Positions 45,017 through 54,184 are shown, counted from the first letter of the stretch. The stretch: DNA of 64,000 nt from Chrysiogenes arsenatis DSM 11915 (GCF_000469585.1 NZ_AWNK01000001.1:731-64730); one strand, 5' to 3'. Translations and numbers: made by a program. The notes: generated by a model not told the origin, from the letters alone.

Positions 45017-47200
45017 ATGACGGTAAAAACTCAAAAAGTCGTACTCACAGAAACGGCTGAGACGGTACTCAAACGTCGGTACTATATCAAAGATGCGAAT
45101 GGCGAACTGGTAGAAAACTGGGAAAAACTCGCCCGCCGCGTCGCCAATGCGATCGCGGAACCAGATCGTGAACTTCCGGATTTTGAGACGCTCAAGGATG
45201 AGTTTTTCCAGATGATCTACCATCTCGATTTCCTCCCGAACTCTCCATGTCTTATGAACGCAGGAACCGACATCGGCCAACTCTCCGCGTGTTTTGTATT
45301 GCCAATCGAGGATACAATGGAAGGGATTTTTGCCGCCATCCGCAACGGTGCGCTGGTACATAAAACCGGTGGCGGGACTGGATATTCATTTTCCCGCTTA
45401 CGCGCCAGAAATGCGTCGGTACGCTCGACTCAAGGGGTCGCCAGCGGCCCACTGAGCTTTGCCGCGGTGTTTGATGCCGCCACCGAAACCATTAAACAAG
45501 GTGGCAAGCGACGCGGCGCCAACATGGGCGTATTGCGAGTCGACCATCCAGATATCATGGATTTCATCACCGCCAAGCAAGATCAAACGAAATTCAATAA
45601 TTTCAACTTCTCCGTCGCGATCACCGATGCCTTTATGGAAGCCTTGCAGGCAGAAAAAGATTACGAACTGATTGACCCCTCGAATAAAAAAGCGGTTGGT
45701 TCTATGAACGCCCGTTACGTTTTCGACACCATCGTCGATCTGGCATGGCACAATGGCGAACCTGGCGTACTCTTCATAGACGCTGCCAATAAAGCGAACC
45801 CTACGCCACAGCTTGGCGAATTTGAAGCGACCAACCCCTGCGGCGAACAATGGTTACTTCCCTTTGAGAGCTGCAACCTTGGCTCCATTAATTTGGCGCG
45901 TTTCGTGAAAAACGGCCAGATTGACTATAGCCGGATTGAAGCGATCACCCGCATTGCAGTGCGTTTCCTCGATAACGTGATCGACTGCAACCGCTACCCA
46001 ATTCCTGAAATTGAAGCGATGACAATGCAGACCCGCAAAATCGGCCTTGGGATTATGGGGATGCACGACATGTTGATTCAACTCGGCATTCCCTATGGGT
46101 CAGAAGCAGGCCGGATGTGCGCTGCCGAAGTGATGGCGTTCATCCGCAAAATCGCGGAAGAAAAGTCGATCGAGCTGGCCGTTACCAAAGGAGCATTCCC
46201 CGCGTACAATCCCGAGCACAATCACTATCCGGCACGTCGCAACGCTGCACTGACGTCCATTCAGCCGACCGGAACCGTTTCGATGATTGCCGATTGCGCC
46301 AGTGGGTGTGAGCCGTATTTCTCTGTTGTAATGGTAAAACACGTCATGGACGGCGACCGTCTTTTAATGGTGAACCGGTGGTTCGAAAAAGTCGCCCGTG
46401 AAGAAAACTTTTACTCCGACGACCTGATGGCGCGGGTGGCCGATAAGGGAACCGTAGTCGGATTGCCAGAAATCCCCGCTCAGTGGCAGGAAGTGTTCAA
46501 AACAGCGCAGGACATCACCCCTGCCGACCATATCCAAATGCAGGCGATCCTGCAAAATAATGGGGTTGACAGCTCTATCAGTAAAACCATCAACCTGCCG
46601 AATTCCGCTACGAAAGATGAAGTGCGCCTGTCGTACCTTATGGGATATAAGCTTGGCTGCAAAGGGCTTACCGTCTACCGTGATGGCTCGCGCGATGGGC
46701 AGGTGTTGAACACGAAATCAGCTTCCGATGCCCAGAGCGGCGCACAGACGGCGACCGTTGGTGTCAGCGGGCAAGTCGTCAAACAAAACCTCCCCGACGT
46801 CATGAGCGCCAAACGGTACCGTTTGAAGGATAAAGACCAGAACAACATCTACATCATCGTCTGCTTTGATGATAACGAAAAGCCGATGGAAGTCTTTGCC
46901 AAGTTCCCGTACGACAACCGTATCGACCTGAAAGACAAATCCACCATGTGGACGACGCTCTGCCGTTTGGTATCGCTGGCGTTGCGCTATGATATCCCGA
47001 TGGAAGAGATCATCAAACAACTTGATCGCTCGGCTGGGCACATGCTTGATTTGCCCTCGCAGATGGGGAAACTGCTGAAATCGTTTATGGCAGGGACGCA
47101 GAACGGATTTTCCGGCACTTGCCCCGACTGTAATGGCCAGCTGGTGTACGAAGAAGGATGCGAAACCTGCCGCAGTTGCGGCTACAGTAAATGTTCGTAG
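45017..47200 (+). CDS. nrdJ: Adenosylcobalamin-dependent (class II) ribonucleotide reductase
   Basis: NrdJ (727 aa) reduces ribonucleotides to deoxyribonucleotides with a B12-derived radical, with or without oxygen. The catalytic barrel is seen in SACFVLPIEDTMEG, HKTGGGTGYSFSRLR, NPCGEQWLLPFESCNLGSINL and SIQPTGTVSMIADCASG. The C-terminus has a TSCPD-like region and a Cys-rich zinc tail (CPDCNGQLVYEEGCETCRSC). The ATG at 45017 has GGGAGG upstream. The gene stands alone, and no second RNR is in the window. Confidence 0.95.
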   Translation: MTVKTQKVVLTETAETVLKRRYYIKDANGELVENWEKLARRVANAIAEPDRELPDFETLKDEFFQMIYHLDFLPNSPCLMNAGTDIGQLSACFVLPIEDTMEGIFAAIRNGALVHKTGGGTGYSFSRLRARNASVRSTQGVASGPLSFAAVFDAATETIKQGGKRRGANMGVLRVDHPDIMDFITAKQDQTKFNNFNFSVAITDAFMEALQAEKDYELIDPSNKKAVGSMNARYVFDTIVDLAWHNGEPGVLFIDAANKANPTPQLGEFEATNPCGEQWLLPFESCNLGSINLARFVKNGQIDYSRIEAITRIAVRFLDNVIDCNRYPIPEIEAMTMQTRKIGLGIMGMHDMLIQLGIPYGSEAGRMCAAEVMAFIRKIAEEKSIELAVTKGAFPAYNPEHNHYPARRNAALTSIQPTGTVSMIADCASGCEPYFSVVMVKHVMDGDRLLMVNRWFEKVAREENFYSDDLMARVADKGTVVGLPEIPAQWQEVFKTAQDITPADHIQMQAILQNNGVDSSISKTINLPNSATKDEVRLSYLMGYKLGCKGLTVYRDGSRDGQVLNTKSASDAQSGAQTATVGVSGQVVKQNLPDVMSAKRYRLKDKDQNNIYIIVCFDDNEKPMEVFAKFPYDNRIDLKDKSTMWTTLCRLVSLALRYDIPMEEIIKQLDRSAGHMLDLPSQMGKLLKSFMAGTQNGFSGTCPDCNGQLVYEEGCETCRSCGYSKCS

Positions 47201-47244
47201 TATGGTGAAAATAGGCAAGCTAAAATTAAAAAAGGATATTAACT

Positions 47245-47511
47245 GTGAACTTTGAAGATTATGTAAAGCAGATAGTTGACGATATTGATGACCAAAAAAC
47301 TAAAGGTATCGCAAAAAAAGCTATTGATATTGGCTTTAAAAACTTAACAGCTCCACAAAAATATGCTCTCGAGCAAGGTATATCAGATTTTATTATGAAG
47401 GAATGCCCAGTTTGTGGAGAAGAAATCAACTATGAAGATATGCAATCAGCTATTTTTAACGGTGAATGTTCTTATTGCCAACATAGGTGGGATGAGATGC
47501 TGGCTGAGTAG
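47245..47511 (+). CDS. Small zinc-ribbon protein, probable integron-cassette gene
   Basis: An 88-residue protein of no recognised family. The first 50 residues are helical and charged (MNFEDYVKQIVDDIDDQ). The C-terminal half has two Cys pairs, CPVCGEE and CSYCQHRW, which suggests a zinc ribbon. It starts with a GTG after AAAAGGA. Its codons are much richer in A+T than those of nrdJ or ubiD, and an attC-like site follows directly, so it was probably brought in as a gene cassette. Confidence 0.65.
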   Translation: MNFEDYVKQIVDDIDDQKTKGIAKKAIDIGFKNLTAPQKYALEQGISDFIMKECPVCGEEINYEDMQSAIFNGECSYCQHRWDEMLAE

Positions 47512-47513
47512 TG

Positions 47514-47573
47514 CATAACAAAGCACTCAATCGGACTGCGCTAACGCGCAGCTCGCTTAGCTTGGACGTTCAA
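47514..47573 (+). other. attC-like (59-base element) recombination site
   Basis: Directly after the zinc-ribbon gene is a site with the layout of an integron attC: a left core ending ATAACAA, then CTCAATCGGAC, a central stem TGCGC-TAA-CGCGCA, then CGCTTAGCTTGGACGTT as the right core. The outer arms are imperfectly complementary, as is normal in attC. No integrase or second attC is visible. The assignment rests on pattern recognition and needs a structural search. Confidence 0.5.
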
Positions 47574-47592
47574 CAGCAGAAAGGAGAACTAT

Positions 47593-47847
47593 ATGGGAAG
47601 AGCACAGCTAGCACCAGATGGCACATATGTCGGAGGCGAACCGCACCTTGCGCCTAACGGGAAGTTCGTTGGCGGCAAGCCCCAGCTTGCACCTAATGGG
47701 CAGTTCGTCGGAGGAAATCCCCGACTCGCTCCCGATGGAACCTATGTTGGGGGCAAGCCACACCTTGCTCCTGATGGCACCTATGTTGGAGGGAAACCGA
47801 TTCTTGCCCCAAACGGGAAGTATGTCGGCGATGGATCGACCGACTAA
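47593..47847 (+). CDS. Protein of six 13-residue repeats
   Basis: An 84-residue protein made almost wholly of six repeats with the pattern P-x-LAP-(D/N)-G-x-(Y/F)-VGG-x, such as PHLAPDGTYVGGK. The repeats are encoded by 39-base units that also match at DNA level. AAAGGAG precedes the ATG. There is no signal peptide or membrane segment. The function is unknown. It follows the attC-like site and may be part of the same mobile insertion. Confidence 0.7.
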   Translation: MGRAQLAPDGTYVGGEPHLAPNGKFVGGKPQLAPNGQFVGGNPRLAPDGTYVGGKPHLAPDGTYVGGKPILAPNGKYVGDGSTD

Positions 47848-48049
47848 GCGATTCAGAGCCGAGCATCACCTCCGACTGGGTGTGTTGTTTGGTGACAATC
47901 CCAAAGAAAAGCATCATGCCCGCTTTTTTGTCAATGTTACTCTTAAGCCTGATGAACCCTTTTTCCCCCTGATTGCGAGAAGTTACTCCGATCGGGGGGA
48001 GAGTTTTTATGGATACATGACGGGCGAAAACACGGAAGGGTCACAATAG
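47831..48049 (+). CDS. Possible small protein overlapping the repeat gene
   Basis: A 72-residue frame that begins in the last codons of the repeat protein (17-base overlap) and covers a stretch that is otherwise non-coding. It is basic, with several His and Arg, and resembles no family I know. There is no clear ribosome site. It is reported only as a possibility. Confidence 0.3.
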   Translation: MDRPTKRFRAEHHLRLGVLFGDNPKEKHHARFFVNVTLKPDEPFFPLIARSYSDRGESFYGYMTGENTEGSQ

Positions 48050-48090
48050 ATTTTTGATAAATAGTGGTTGCTATTCCGGAAATATGGAGC

Positions 48091-48116
48091 ATAATCAGGA
48101 ATACACTCCTGATTAT
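48091..48116. repeat. 10-bp perfect palindrome before the AAA ATPase gene
   Basis: ATAATCAGGA (48091-48100) and TCCTGATTAT (48107-48116) are perfect inverted arms with a 6-base spacer, ending 10 bases before the ATG at 48127. It may be an operator or a hairpin that limits translation. Confidence 0.5.
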
Positions 48117-48126
48117 TGGTGAAAAT

Positions 48127-49407
48127 ATGGAATCTGTACTCCTTGAAGATAATCCACATTGGGAAAACAGCGCTGCGTACGACCGCTATATTCGTCGCGA
48201 AAAGCTCGATTTAGCTCTGCAATGCCTAGAGCCACGGGAAGTGCTTGCTATCCTCGGGGCGCGTCGTGTCGGCAAAAGCTCATTGGCACGCCTGCTGATC
48301 CGTGAGTTGTTGCCAGCGGTTCCGCCACGTAATATTTTTTTCATCAATCTGGAAAAACCGCTCTTCATACCGCACAAGACAAATCCCGCCTATCTCGATA
48401 CGATCTACGAAGCTTACCTGAAGATAGCGGAACCTGACCTGAGCCAACGCATTTACGTTTTTCTTGACGAGATTCAGGTGTTTGCTGGCTGGGAAATTTT
48501 TGTAAAGTCCAGGTATGAAAGTTCTTTTATTAAGTTCGTCATTACTGGATCAAACTCGTCACTGTTGCAATCAAGCTATGCCACGGCATTGACGGGGAGA
48601 GTTTTGAAGCTGTATTTATCGCCATTTAACTTTCGCGAGTATTTGACGTGGAAACAAGTCGCTCATCGCACGAAACTCGAACAGGTCAGAAACAAAATAG
48701 CAATAAAGCGAGCTGTAGATGAATATCTGCGCTGGGGCGGGTATCACTCTGTTTTTACCGCATCTGAAGTGGTAATCAAGCGTGAACTGATTAAAAACAT
48801 TGCGGAAGATATTATTTTCAAAGATATTGTGCCGCGGTTGAGCATTAAACATGGGGGCGCTCTTCGCGATCTTTTTGCGTACATTGTTTCAAATACTGCG
48901 ACAACGCTGAATTACACGTCATTGGGTAATAAGCTTTCGATGGATCCGAAGACAATCAAAGAATATGTCGACCATCTTGAGGATAATTTCCTGCTGCAAC
49001 GTGTGCCAAGGTATCACACCAAACTCACGGCACAAATCAACTCAGCACGTAAAGTTTACCTGTCAGACAATGGTTTTTTAAACCTTGGAGTTTCGGCGGA
49101 GCGCAACTTGGGGGCAATGCTGGAAAATGCCGTGAATGTTGCCCTGCAGGAATATCAGCATGTCTATCTGCTGGAAAATAAGGAATGCGACTTTTATGCC
49201 AATGGCAGCTTATATCAAGTTGCGTATCACGTCGATGACGAGGCGACGTTGCGCCGAGAACTGCAGGGGCTTCACCACTTTATGTGCGAATTCGGGCTGG
49301 AGTCAGGAACGATTGTGACTTATGATCGTAACGAAACTAGGCATATTGAAGATAAAACAGTTGAGTTTGTGAGTATAGAGAACTTTCTTCTTTCTGGTGT
49401 CACATGA
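48127..49407 (+). CDS. AAA_14/DUF4143 ATPase
   Basis: A 426-residue protein with an N-terminal P-loop ATPase (AILGARRVGKSSLARLLIREL, Walker B YVFLDEIQVF, sensor FVITGSNSSLL) and a C-terminal DUF4143 nuclease-like domain (LLENKECDFYANG). Such proteins are common, often mobile and of unknown role; some look like defence or transposon-linked ATPases. The ATG at 48127 lacks a strong ribosome site, and a perfect palindrome lies just upstream. It sits between the cassette-like genes and the ubiD-family gene, and is probably part of an acquired region. Confidence 0.82.
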   Translation: MESVLLEDNPHWENSAAYDRYIRREKLDLALQCLEPREVLAILGARRVGKSSLARLLIRELLPAVPPRNIFFINLEKPLFIPHKTNPAYLDTIYEAYLKIAEPDLSQRIYVFLDEIQVFAGWEIFVKSRYESSFIKFVITGSNSSLLQSSYATALTGRVLKLYLSPFNFREYLTWKQVAHRTKLEQVRNKIAIKRAVDEYLRWGGYHSVFTASEVVIKRELIKNIAEDIIFKDIVPRLSIKHGGALRDLFAYIVSNTATTLNYTSLGNKLSMDPKTIKEYVDHLEDNFLLQRVPRYHTKLTAQINSARKVYLSDNGFLNLGVSAERNLGAMLENAVNVALQEYQHVYLLENKECDFYANGSLYQVAYHVDDEATLRRELQGLHHFMCEFGLESGTIVTYDRNETRHIEDKTVEFVSIENFLLSGVT

Positions 49408-49428
49408 ATTTCAGTGAAAGGAAAACGC

Positions 49429-51261
49429 ATGGGCTATCGTAATCTCCAGCACTGTGTTGCTGATTTAGAGCGGCACGGGCATCTGCGCCGCATCGACGTG
49501 GAAGTTGACCCGCATTTGGAAATGGGGATGATGCAACGCCGTGTCTACGCGGCTGGTGGCCCAGCCCTTTTCTTTACCAAAGTCACCGGGAGCCGGTTCC
49601 CCATGCTGGGCAATCTGTTTGGTACGCTGCCACGCACGCGCTTTCTTTTCCGCGATACCTTAGCCTCAATCGAGCGGCTCGTTGATTTGAAACTGAACCC
49701 CATGGCGTGGCTGAAAAATCCGTTGGCGTACGCCAGAACGCTTCCGGCAGCGACGCATCTGCTGCCGCGCAACGTCAAAAACGGGCCAATCCTTGGCGGG
49801 CAATGCCACATTCACGACCTACCACGGCTGGTTTCTTGGCCAAAAGATGGCGGTGCGTTCGTCACGTTGCCGCAAGTCTATTCCGAAAGTCCACTCACGC
49901 CCGGCTGGAAAAAGTCGAATCTCGGCATGTACCGCGTGCAGCTTGATGGCAACGACTATGAGCGCAACCGTGAGGTCGGCATTCACTATCAAATCCACCG
50001 CGGCATTGGCGTGCACCACCAGCAGGCCGCAGCGCGGGGGAAAGCGTTACCTGTCAGCGTGTTTGTTGGGGGAGCGCCATCCATGAGCATTGCCGCCGTG
50101 ATGCCACTGCCCGAAGGGATGCCAGAACTGGCGTTTGCCGGAGTGCTGGGCGGCCATCGCATTCAGATGGTCAAGGGCGCTTCGGAGTCGCTGATTATGC
50201 CAGCCGAAGCCGACTTTGTGATTACCGGAAAGATTTACCCGCAGGATGTCAAACCGGAAGGGCCGTTTGGCGACCATCTGGGATATTACAGTCTGGTGCA
50301 CGATTTCCCGGTGATGAAAGTGGAAAAAGTCTACCATCGGCGCGATGCCATCTGGCCATTTACCTCTGTCGGTCGTCCACCGCAAGAAGATACGTCATTC
50401 GGTGCGTTTATCCATGAACTGACCGGCGCGCTGATTCCCACCGTGCTTCCGGGCGTATGTGCCGTGCATGCCGTAGATGCGGCCGGCGTGCATCCACTGC
50501 TGCTTGCCGTCGGCTCTGAGCGGTACACCCCATACAATCCGCTGCACGAACCGCAGGAGATTCTCACTCAAGCCAACGCCATTCTCGGCCAGGGGCAACT
50601 GTCGCTGGCCAAATACCTGATGATTGCCGCCCGTGAAGACGAACATGTTCCAGATATCCACGATATCGGTGCCTTTCTGGAACATATGCTGTGCCGCGTT
50701 GACTGGAAGCGCGACCTCCATTTCCAAACCCGTACGACGATTGACACCCTTGATTACAGCGGGAGCGGCCTGAATAAAGGCTCTAAAGTCGTAATCGCCG
50801 CAGCCGGAGCGCCGGTTCGCACCTTGGCGCGCGCTGTTCCCGCAGAAATTACCCTCCCCGATGGCTTCAGCGAACCGCATCTGTGCTTGCCGGGAGTCGT
50901 CGCCGTACAAGGACCAGCATGGACAAATGAACGCAGTGGCCGTCGTCAGCTCCGCCAACTGGCACGTGAGCTTAACGCCGCGCAGTGGCAAGAGGTGCCG
51001 CTGATTGTACTGGTCGACGATGCCCGCTTTGTCGCCCGTTCGCTGGATAACTTCCTCTGGGCGGTCTTTACCCGTTCTGATCCTGCGTGGGATATCGACG
51101 GCGTTGATGCCGCCACCGCTGGCAAACATTGGGGCTGCGCTGGACCACTTATCATTGACGCGCGCATTAAAACGCACCACGCACCACCGCTAGAAGAAGA
51201 CCCCGATTTGGTGAAAAAAGTAGAGGCGAAGATGAAGGCATTGCGGCTGGTTGGCAGTTGA
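49429..51261 (+). CDS. UbiD-family decarboxylase
   Basis: A 610-residue member of the UbiD family of prenylated-FMN decarboxylases. Motifs include the start YRNLQHCVADLERHGHLRRI, YKIP-type core MGVHHQQAAA-like text (GIGVHHQQAAARGKALPV), EADFVITGKIYPQDVKPEGPFGDHLGYY with conserved Glu and Asp, and PHL-CLPGVVAVQ near the end. Its length matches the roughly 600-residue group annotated as menaquinone-biosynthesis decarboxylases in anaerobes. The substrate cannot be told from the sequence. The ATG at 49429 has AAAGGA upstream. Confidence 0.88.
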   Translation: MGYRNLQHCVADLERHGHLRRIDVEVDPHLEMGMMQRRVYAAGGPALFFTKVTGSRFPMLGNLFGTLPRTRFLFRDTLASIERLVDLKLNPMAWLKNPLAYARTLPAATHLLPRNVKNGPILGGQCHIHDLPRLVSWPKDGGAFVTLPQVYSESPLTPGWKKSNLGMYRVQLDGNDYERNREVGIHYQIHRGIGVHHQQAAARGKALPVSVFVGGAPSMSIAAVMPLPEGMPELAFAGVLGGHRIQMVKGASESLIMPAEADFVITGKIYPQDVKPEGPFGDHLGYYSLVHDFPVMKVEKVYHRRDAIWPFTSVGRPPQEDTSFGAFIHELTGALIPTVLPGVCAVHAVDAAGVHPLLLAVGSERYTPYNPLHEPQEILTQANAILGQGQLSLAKYLMIAAREDEHVPDIHDIGAFLEHMLCRVDWKRDLHFQTRTTIDTLDYSGSGLNKGSKVVIAAAGAPVRTLARAVPAEITLPDGFSEPHLCLPGVVAVQGPAWTNERSGRRQLRQLARELNAAQWQEVPLIVLVDDARFVARSLDNFLWAVFTRSDPAWDIDGVDAATAGKHWGCAGPLIIDARIKTHHAPPLEEDPDLVKKVEAKMKALRLVGS

Positions 51262-51320
51262 AGTACTCTGAATGAAGAGCCATGTCGCCAGTGGCCAGCA
51301 AAAACCATGTACTGACTCTT

Positions 51321-51429
51321 GTCATTTCGACGAGCACAGCGAGGAGAAATCTGACTTTCGTGAGCATCGAATATGTGTCATTTCGAGCGAAGCGAGAAAT
51401 CTAGATCTCTCACTCCGTTCGAGATGACC
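51321..51429. repeat. Intergenic palindromic repeat (full copy plus partial copy)
   Basis: Between the ubiD-family gene and purB lies a palindromic unit at 51377-51429, with arms GTCATTTCGAGCGAAGCGAG and a near-complementary TCACTCCGTTCGAGATGAC. A shorter, altered copy, GTCATTTCGACGAGCACAGC, lies at 51321-51340. The unit resembles a widespread intergenic repeat. It does not encode protein. The remaining bases up to 51521 must hold the purB promoter, which I cannot place with confidence. Confidence 0.7.
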
Positions 51430-51521
51430 GGTGGTTACTACAACGACTTCTAGCCGCATCAAGTTACCAGCAAGGCAAAAACGCATACCGATCCCTAAAA
51501 ATTAACGCAATAGAGGTTTCC

Positions 51522-52958
51522 ATGTCACAGTCCAACACGTTCGTTTCTCCATTTTCACAACGCTATGCTTCGCCGGAAATGTCATACATTTTCAGCAACG
51601 ACTTTAAGTTTTCCACCTGGCGCAAACTCTGGGTAGCGCTGGCCGAAGGGGAGCGCGCACTTGGTTTGCCAATCACGCAATCGCAGATTGACGCCATGAA
51701 GGCCAACATCAACAACATTGACTACACCAAAGCCGCAGAGTACGAAAAAAAGCTGCGTCATGACGTCATGGCGCACGTACACACCTTTGGTGACCTTGTT
51801 CCCGAAGCGATGCCGATCATCCACCTCGGCGCTACCAGTGCGTACGTGGGCGATAACACCGACCTGATTCAGATGAAAGAAGCGCTGGTACTGCTGCGTA
51901 AAAAAATGGTCAATCTGCTGCAAAATCTGGCCGACTTTGCCATGAAGTATAAAGATTTACCAACACTTGGCTACACGCACTTTCAACCGGCTCAGCTCAC
52001 AACGGTTGGTAAACGCGCGGCGCTGTGGATGCAGGATTTTGTGCTCGATTTTGCGGAACTGGAACATCGCATTACCACGATTCCATTCCGTGGCGTAAAG
52101 GGGACGACTGGCACACAGGCCTCATTTATGGAGCTTTTTGAGGGGGATCACGAAAAAATCAAGGCGCTCGACGCTTTTGTCACCAAACAGATGGGCTTTG
52201 AGCGTCACCTGACCATTACGGGACAAACCTATACTCGCAAAATAGATGCCATGATTCTGAGCGATCTCGCCAATCTGGCAAGCTCTGCCCACAAGATGGC
52301 AACCGATCTGCGTCTGCTGGCGAACCTCAAAGAGGTAGAAGAGCCATTTGAGAAGCACCAGATCGGCTCTTCGGCGATGGCCTACAAGCGTAATCCGATG
52401 CGCAGCGAACGGGTCTGCGCGCTGTCGCGCTTTGTCATCAGTAACGTCATGAATCCCCTGCAAACACAATCGGTACAGTGGTTTGAGCGGACGCTTGACG
52501 ACTCGGCCAACAAGCGCCTTGCCGTGCCGGAAGCATTTCTGGCGATGGACAGTGCGCTGGATATCCTGATTAATGTCACCAGCGGCATGGTGGTCTACCC
52601 CAAAATGATCGAGCGCCACCTGATGGCCGAACTGCCGTTTATCGCTTCGGAAAACATTATGATGGCCGCGGTGAAAAAAGGGGGCGACCGTCAGGAGTTG
52701 CACGAAAAAATCCGTCAACATTCGATTGCGGCAGGGCATAACGTAAAGCACGAAGGGGGCGACAACGACCTTTTGGAGCGTCTGGCAGCCGATCCTGATT
52801 TTGACCTGAACCTTGAAGAGCTAAAAGCAGCACTCAAACCTTCGCTCTATGTTGGCCGCGCACCAGAGCAGACAGCAGAATTTGTTGCGGATGAAATTGT
52901 CCCCATTCTGGAGCGGTACAAAGATCAGCTTGGGGTGGCGGTAGAGTTAAAGGTCTAG
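51522..52958 (+). CDS. purB: Adenylosuccinate lyase
   Basis: PurB (478 aa) splits adenylosuccinate and SAICAR to fumarate and AMP or AICAR in purine synthesis. The signature SSAMAYKRNPMRSERV is intact, and HLGATSAYVGDNTD and GYTHFQPAQLTTVGKR are active-site regions. AATAGAGGT lies upstream of the ATG. It stands alone, after a repeat-bearing intergenic region and before hypB. Confidence 0.96.
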   Translation: MSQSNTFVSPFSQRYASPEMSYIFSNDFKFSTWRKLWVALAEGERALGLPITQSQIDAMKANINNIDYTKAAEYEKKLRHDVMAHVHTFGDLVPEAMPIIHLGATSAYVGDNTDLIQMKEALVLLRKKMVNLLQNLADFAMKYKDLPTLGYTHFQPAQLTTVGKRAALWMQDFVLDFAELEHRITTIPFRGVKGTTGTQASFMELFEGDHEKIKALDAFVTKQMGFERHLTITGQTYTRKIDAMILSDLANLASSAHKMATDLRLLANLKEVEEPFEKHQIGSSAMAYKRNPMRSERVCALSRFVISNVMNPLQTQSVQWFERTLDDSANKRLAVPEAFLAMDSALDILINVTSGMVVYPKMIERHLMAELPFIASENIMMAAVKKGGDRQELHEKIRQHSIAAGHNVKHEGGDNDLLERLAADPDFDLNLEELKAALKPSLYVGRAPEQTAEFVADEIVPILERYKDQLGVAVELKV

Positions 52959-53012
52959 TTGCGCCCAAGTAGCAAAAGCTTACCGAGGGAAATAAAGAAC
53001 AGGAGCTTTCCT

Positions 53013-53843
53013 ATGTGTACTGATTGCGGCTGTGCCGCTCCCGGCGGGAATTTCCGTCATTCTCACTCGCATCAGCATGGTGACACTCATCATGCGCACG
53101 AGCATCATCATGACCACACGCACGATCATGGTCACGATCCACACCATCATCACCACGATGACACGGCTGCTGCCAATCCGCATTTACAGAAGCGGCAGAC
53201 CGTCGAAGTGGTCAGCCGTTTACTGGAAAAAAATGTGCAACAAGCGGTGGCCAATCGCGCCCACTTTGCCGAACACAACATTCTTGCCATCAATCTGATG
53301 AGCAGTCCAGGGAGTGGCAAAACGTCGCTCCTTGAAAAACTGTCAGCGATAGCCAACTTCCGTTTTGGTGTCATCGAAGGCGACTTGGAGACGAATCGCG
53401 ACGCAGCGCGCTTGCAAGCCAAAGGGGTTCCAGCGGTGCAAATTACCACGGGCACGGCGTGCCATTTGGATGCCGACATGGTGCACCGCGCCTTGCACGA
53501 TTTACCGCTTAACGAGCTGGAGGTCGTGTTTATTGAAAATGTTGGCAACCTTGTGTGTCCAGCAGCGTTTGACCTTGGCGCGCATTTGAATATCGTTTTA
53601 CTGAGCGTCCCCGAAGGGGATGATAAAGTAGCGAAGTATCCCGTCATGTTCCGTATTGCCGATCTGGTGATTCTCACGAAAAATGATCTGCTGCCGTATA
53701 TCCCTTTCCGCGAAGAGCGGGTCAAAGAGGATCTGCGACAACTCAACCCAAAAGCGGACTATCTGAGCCTGAACCTACAGGACGACGCGGCCTTGAAAAA
53801 AGTGTGCGACTATCTCCTTCTCAAAAAACAGTTGCGAGGATAG
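53013..53843 (+). CDS. hypB: Hydrogenase nickel-insertion GTPase HypB
   Basis: HypB (276 aa) is a GTPase that helps insert nickel into [NiFe] hydrogenase. It begins MCTDCGC, the N-terminal Cys motif of a high-affinity nickel site, followed by a His-rich stretch with about 20 His between residues 13 and 50. The GTPase core has SSPGSGKTSLLEKL, the switch region EGDLETNRDA, IENVGNLVCPAAFDLG and LTKNDLLPY. AGGAG precedes the ATG at 53013. hypC follows after 3 bases; the client hoxYH is 18 kb away. Confidence 0.95.
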   Translation: MCTDCGCAAPGGNFRHSHSHQHGDTHHAHEHHHDHTHDHGHDPHHHHHDDTAAANPHLQKRQTVEVVSRLLEKNVQQAVANRAHFAEHNILAINLMSSPGSGKTSLLEKLSAIANFRFGVIEGDLETNRDAARLQAKGVPAVQITTGTACHLDADMVHRALHDLPLNELEVVFIENVGNLVCPAAFDLGAHLNIVLLSVPEGDDKVAKYPVMFRIADLVILTKNDLLPYIPFREERVKEDLRQLNPKADYLSLNLQDDAALKKVCDYLLLKKQLRG

Positions 53844-53846
53844 GGC

Positions 53847-54089
53847 ATGTGTCTTTCCATTCCGTCACGCGTTGAGTCAATCGACGAACATAATATTGCT
53901 ACGGTCGACACGATGGGCGTGCAGCGTAAAGTCAGTCTGGATCTGATGGGCGAACCGGTAGCAGTTGGCGACTATATTCTGCTGCATGTGGGGTTTGCTA
54001 TTGGAAAAATCGATACCGACGCGGCGGAACAATCGCTGGCCACGTATCAGGAAATGATTCGTTTGGCCGAAGCGGCCGAAGAGCGCTGA
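53847..54089 (+). CDS. hypC: Hydrogenase assembly chaperone HypC
   Basis: HypC (80 aa) binds HypD and delivers the Fe(CN)2CO unit to the precursor of the large subunit. It starts MCLSIPSRV, with the conserved N-terminal Cys2. The segment [17 protein letters not shown] is the hallmark. It begins 3 bases after hypB. The rest of the pathway (hypA, hypE, hypF) is not in the window. Confidence 0.95.
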   Translation: MCLSIPSRVESIDEHNIATVDTMGVQRKVSLDLMGEPVAVGDYILLHVGFAIGKIDTDAAEQSLATYQEMIRLAEAAEER

Positions 54090-54184
54090 CGAAGTACGCG
54101 GCAGAGAAGCGCTTTGCAGAGCAGCGCAACTCATCCCGAATTCTTGCTGTGCAGAGCGCCCGTTATTTGATACATTTGTCAGTG

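Noticed and set aside
47618-48049. 143-codon frame overlapping the 13-residue-repeat gene
   Set aside because: The first half is a shifted reading of the repeat DNA. Only the last 72 codons are possible as a gene, and those are listed with low confidence.
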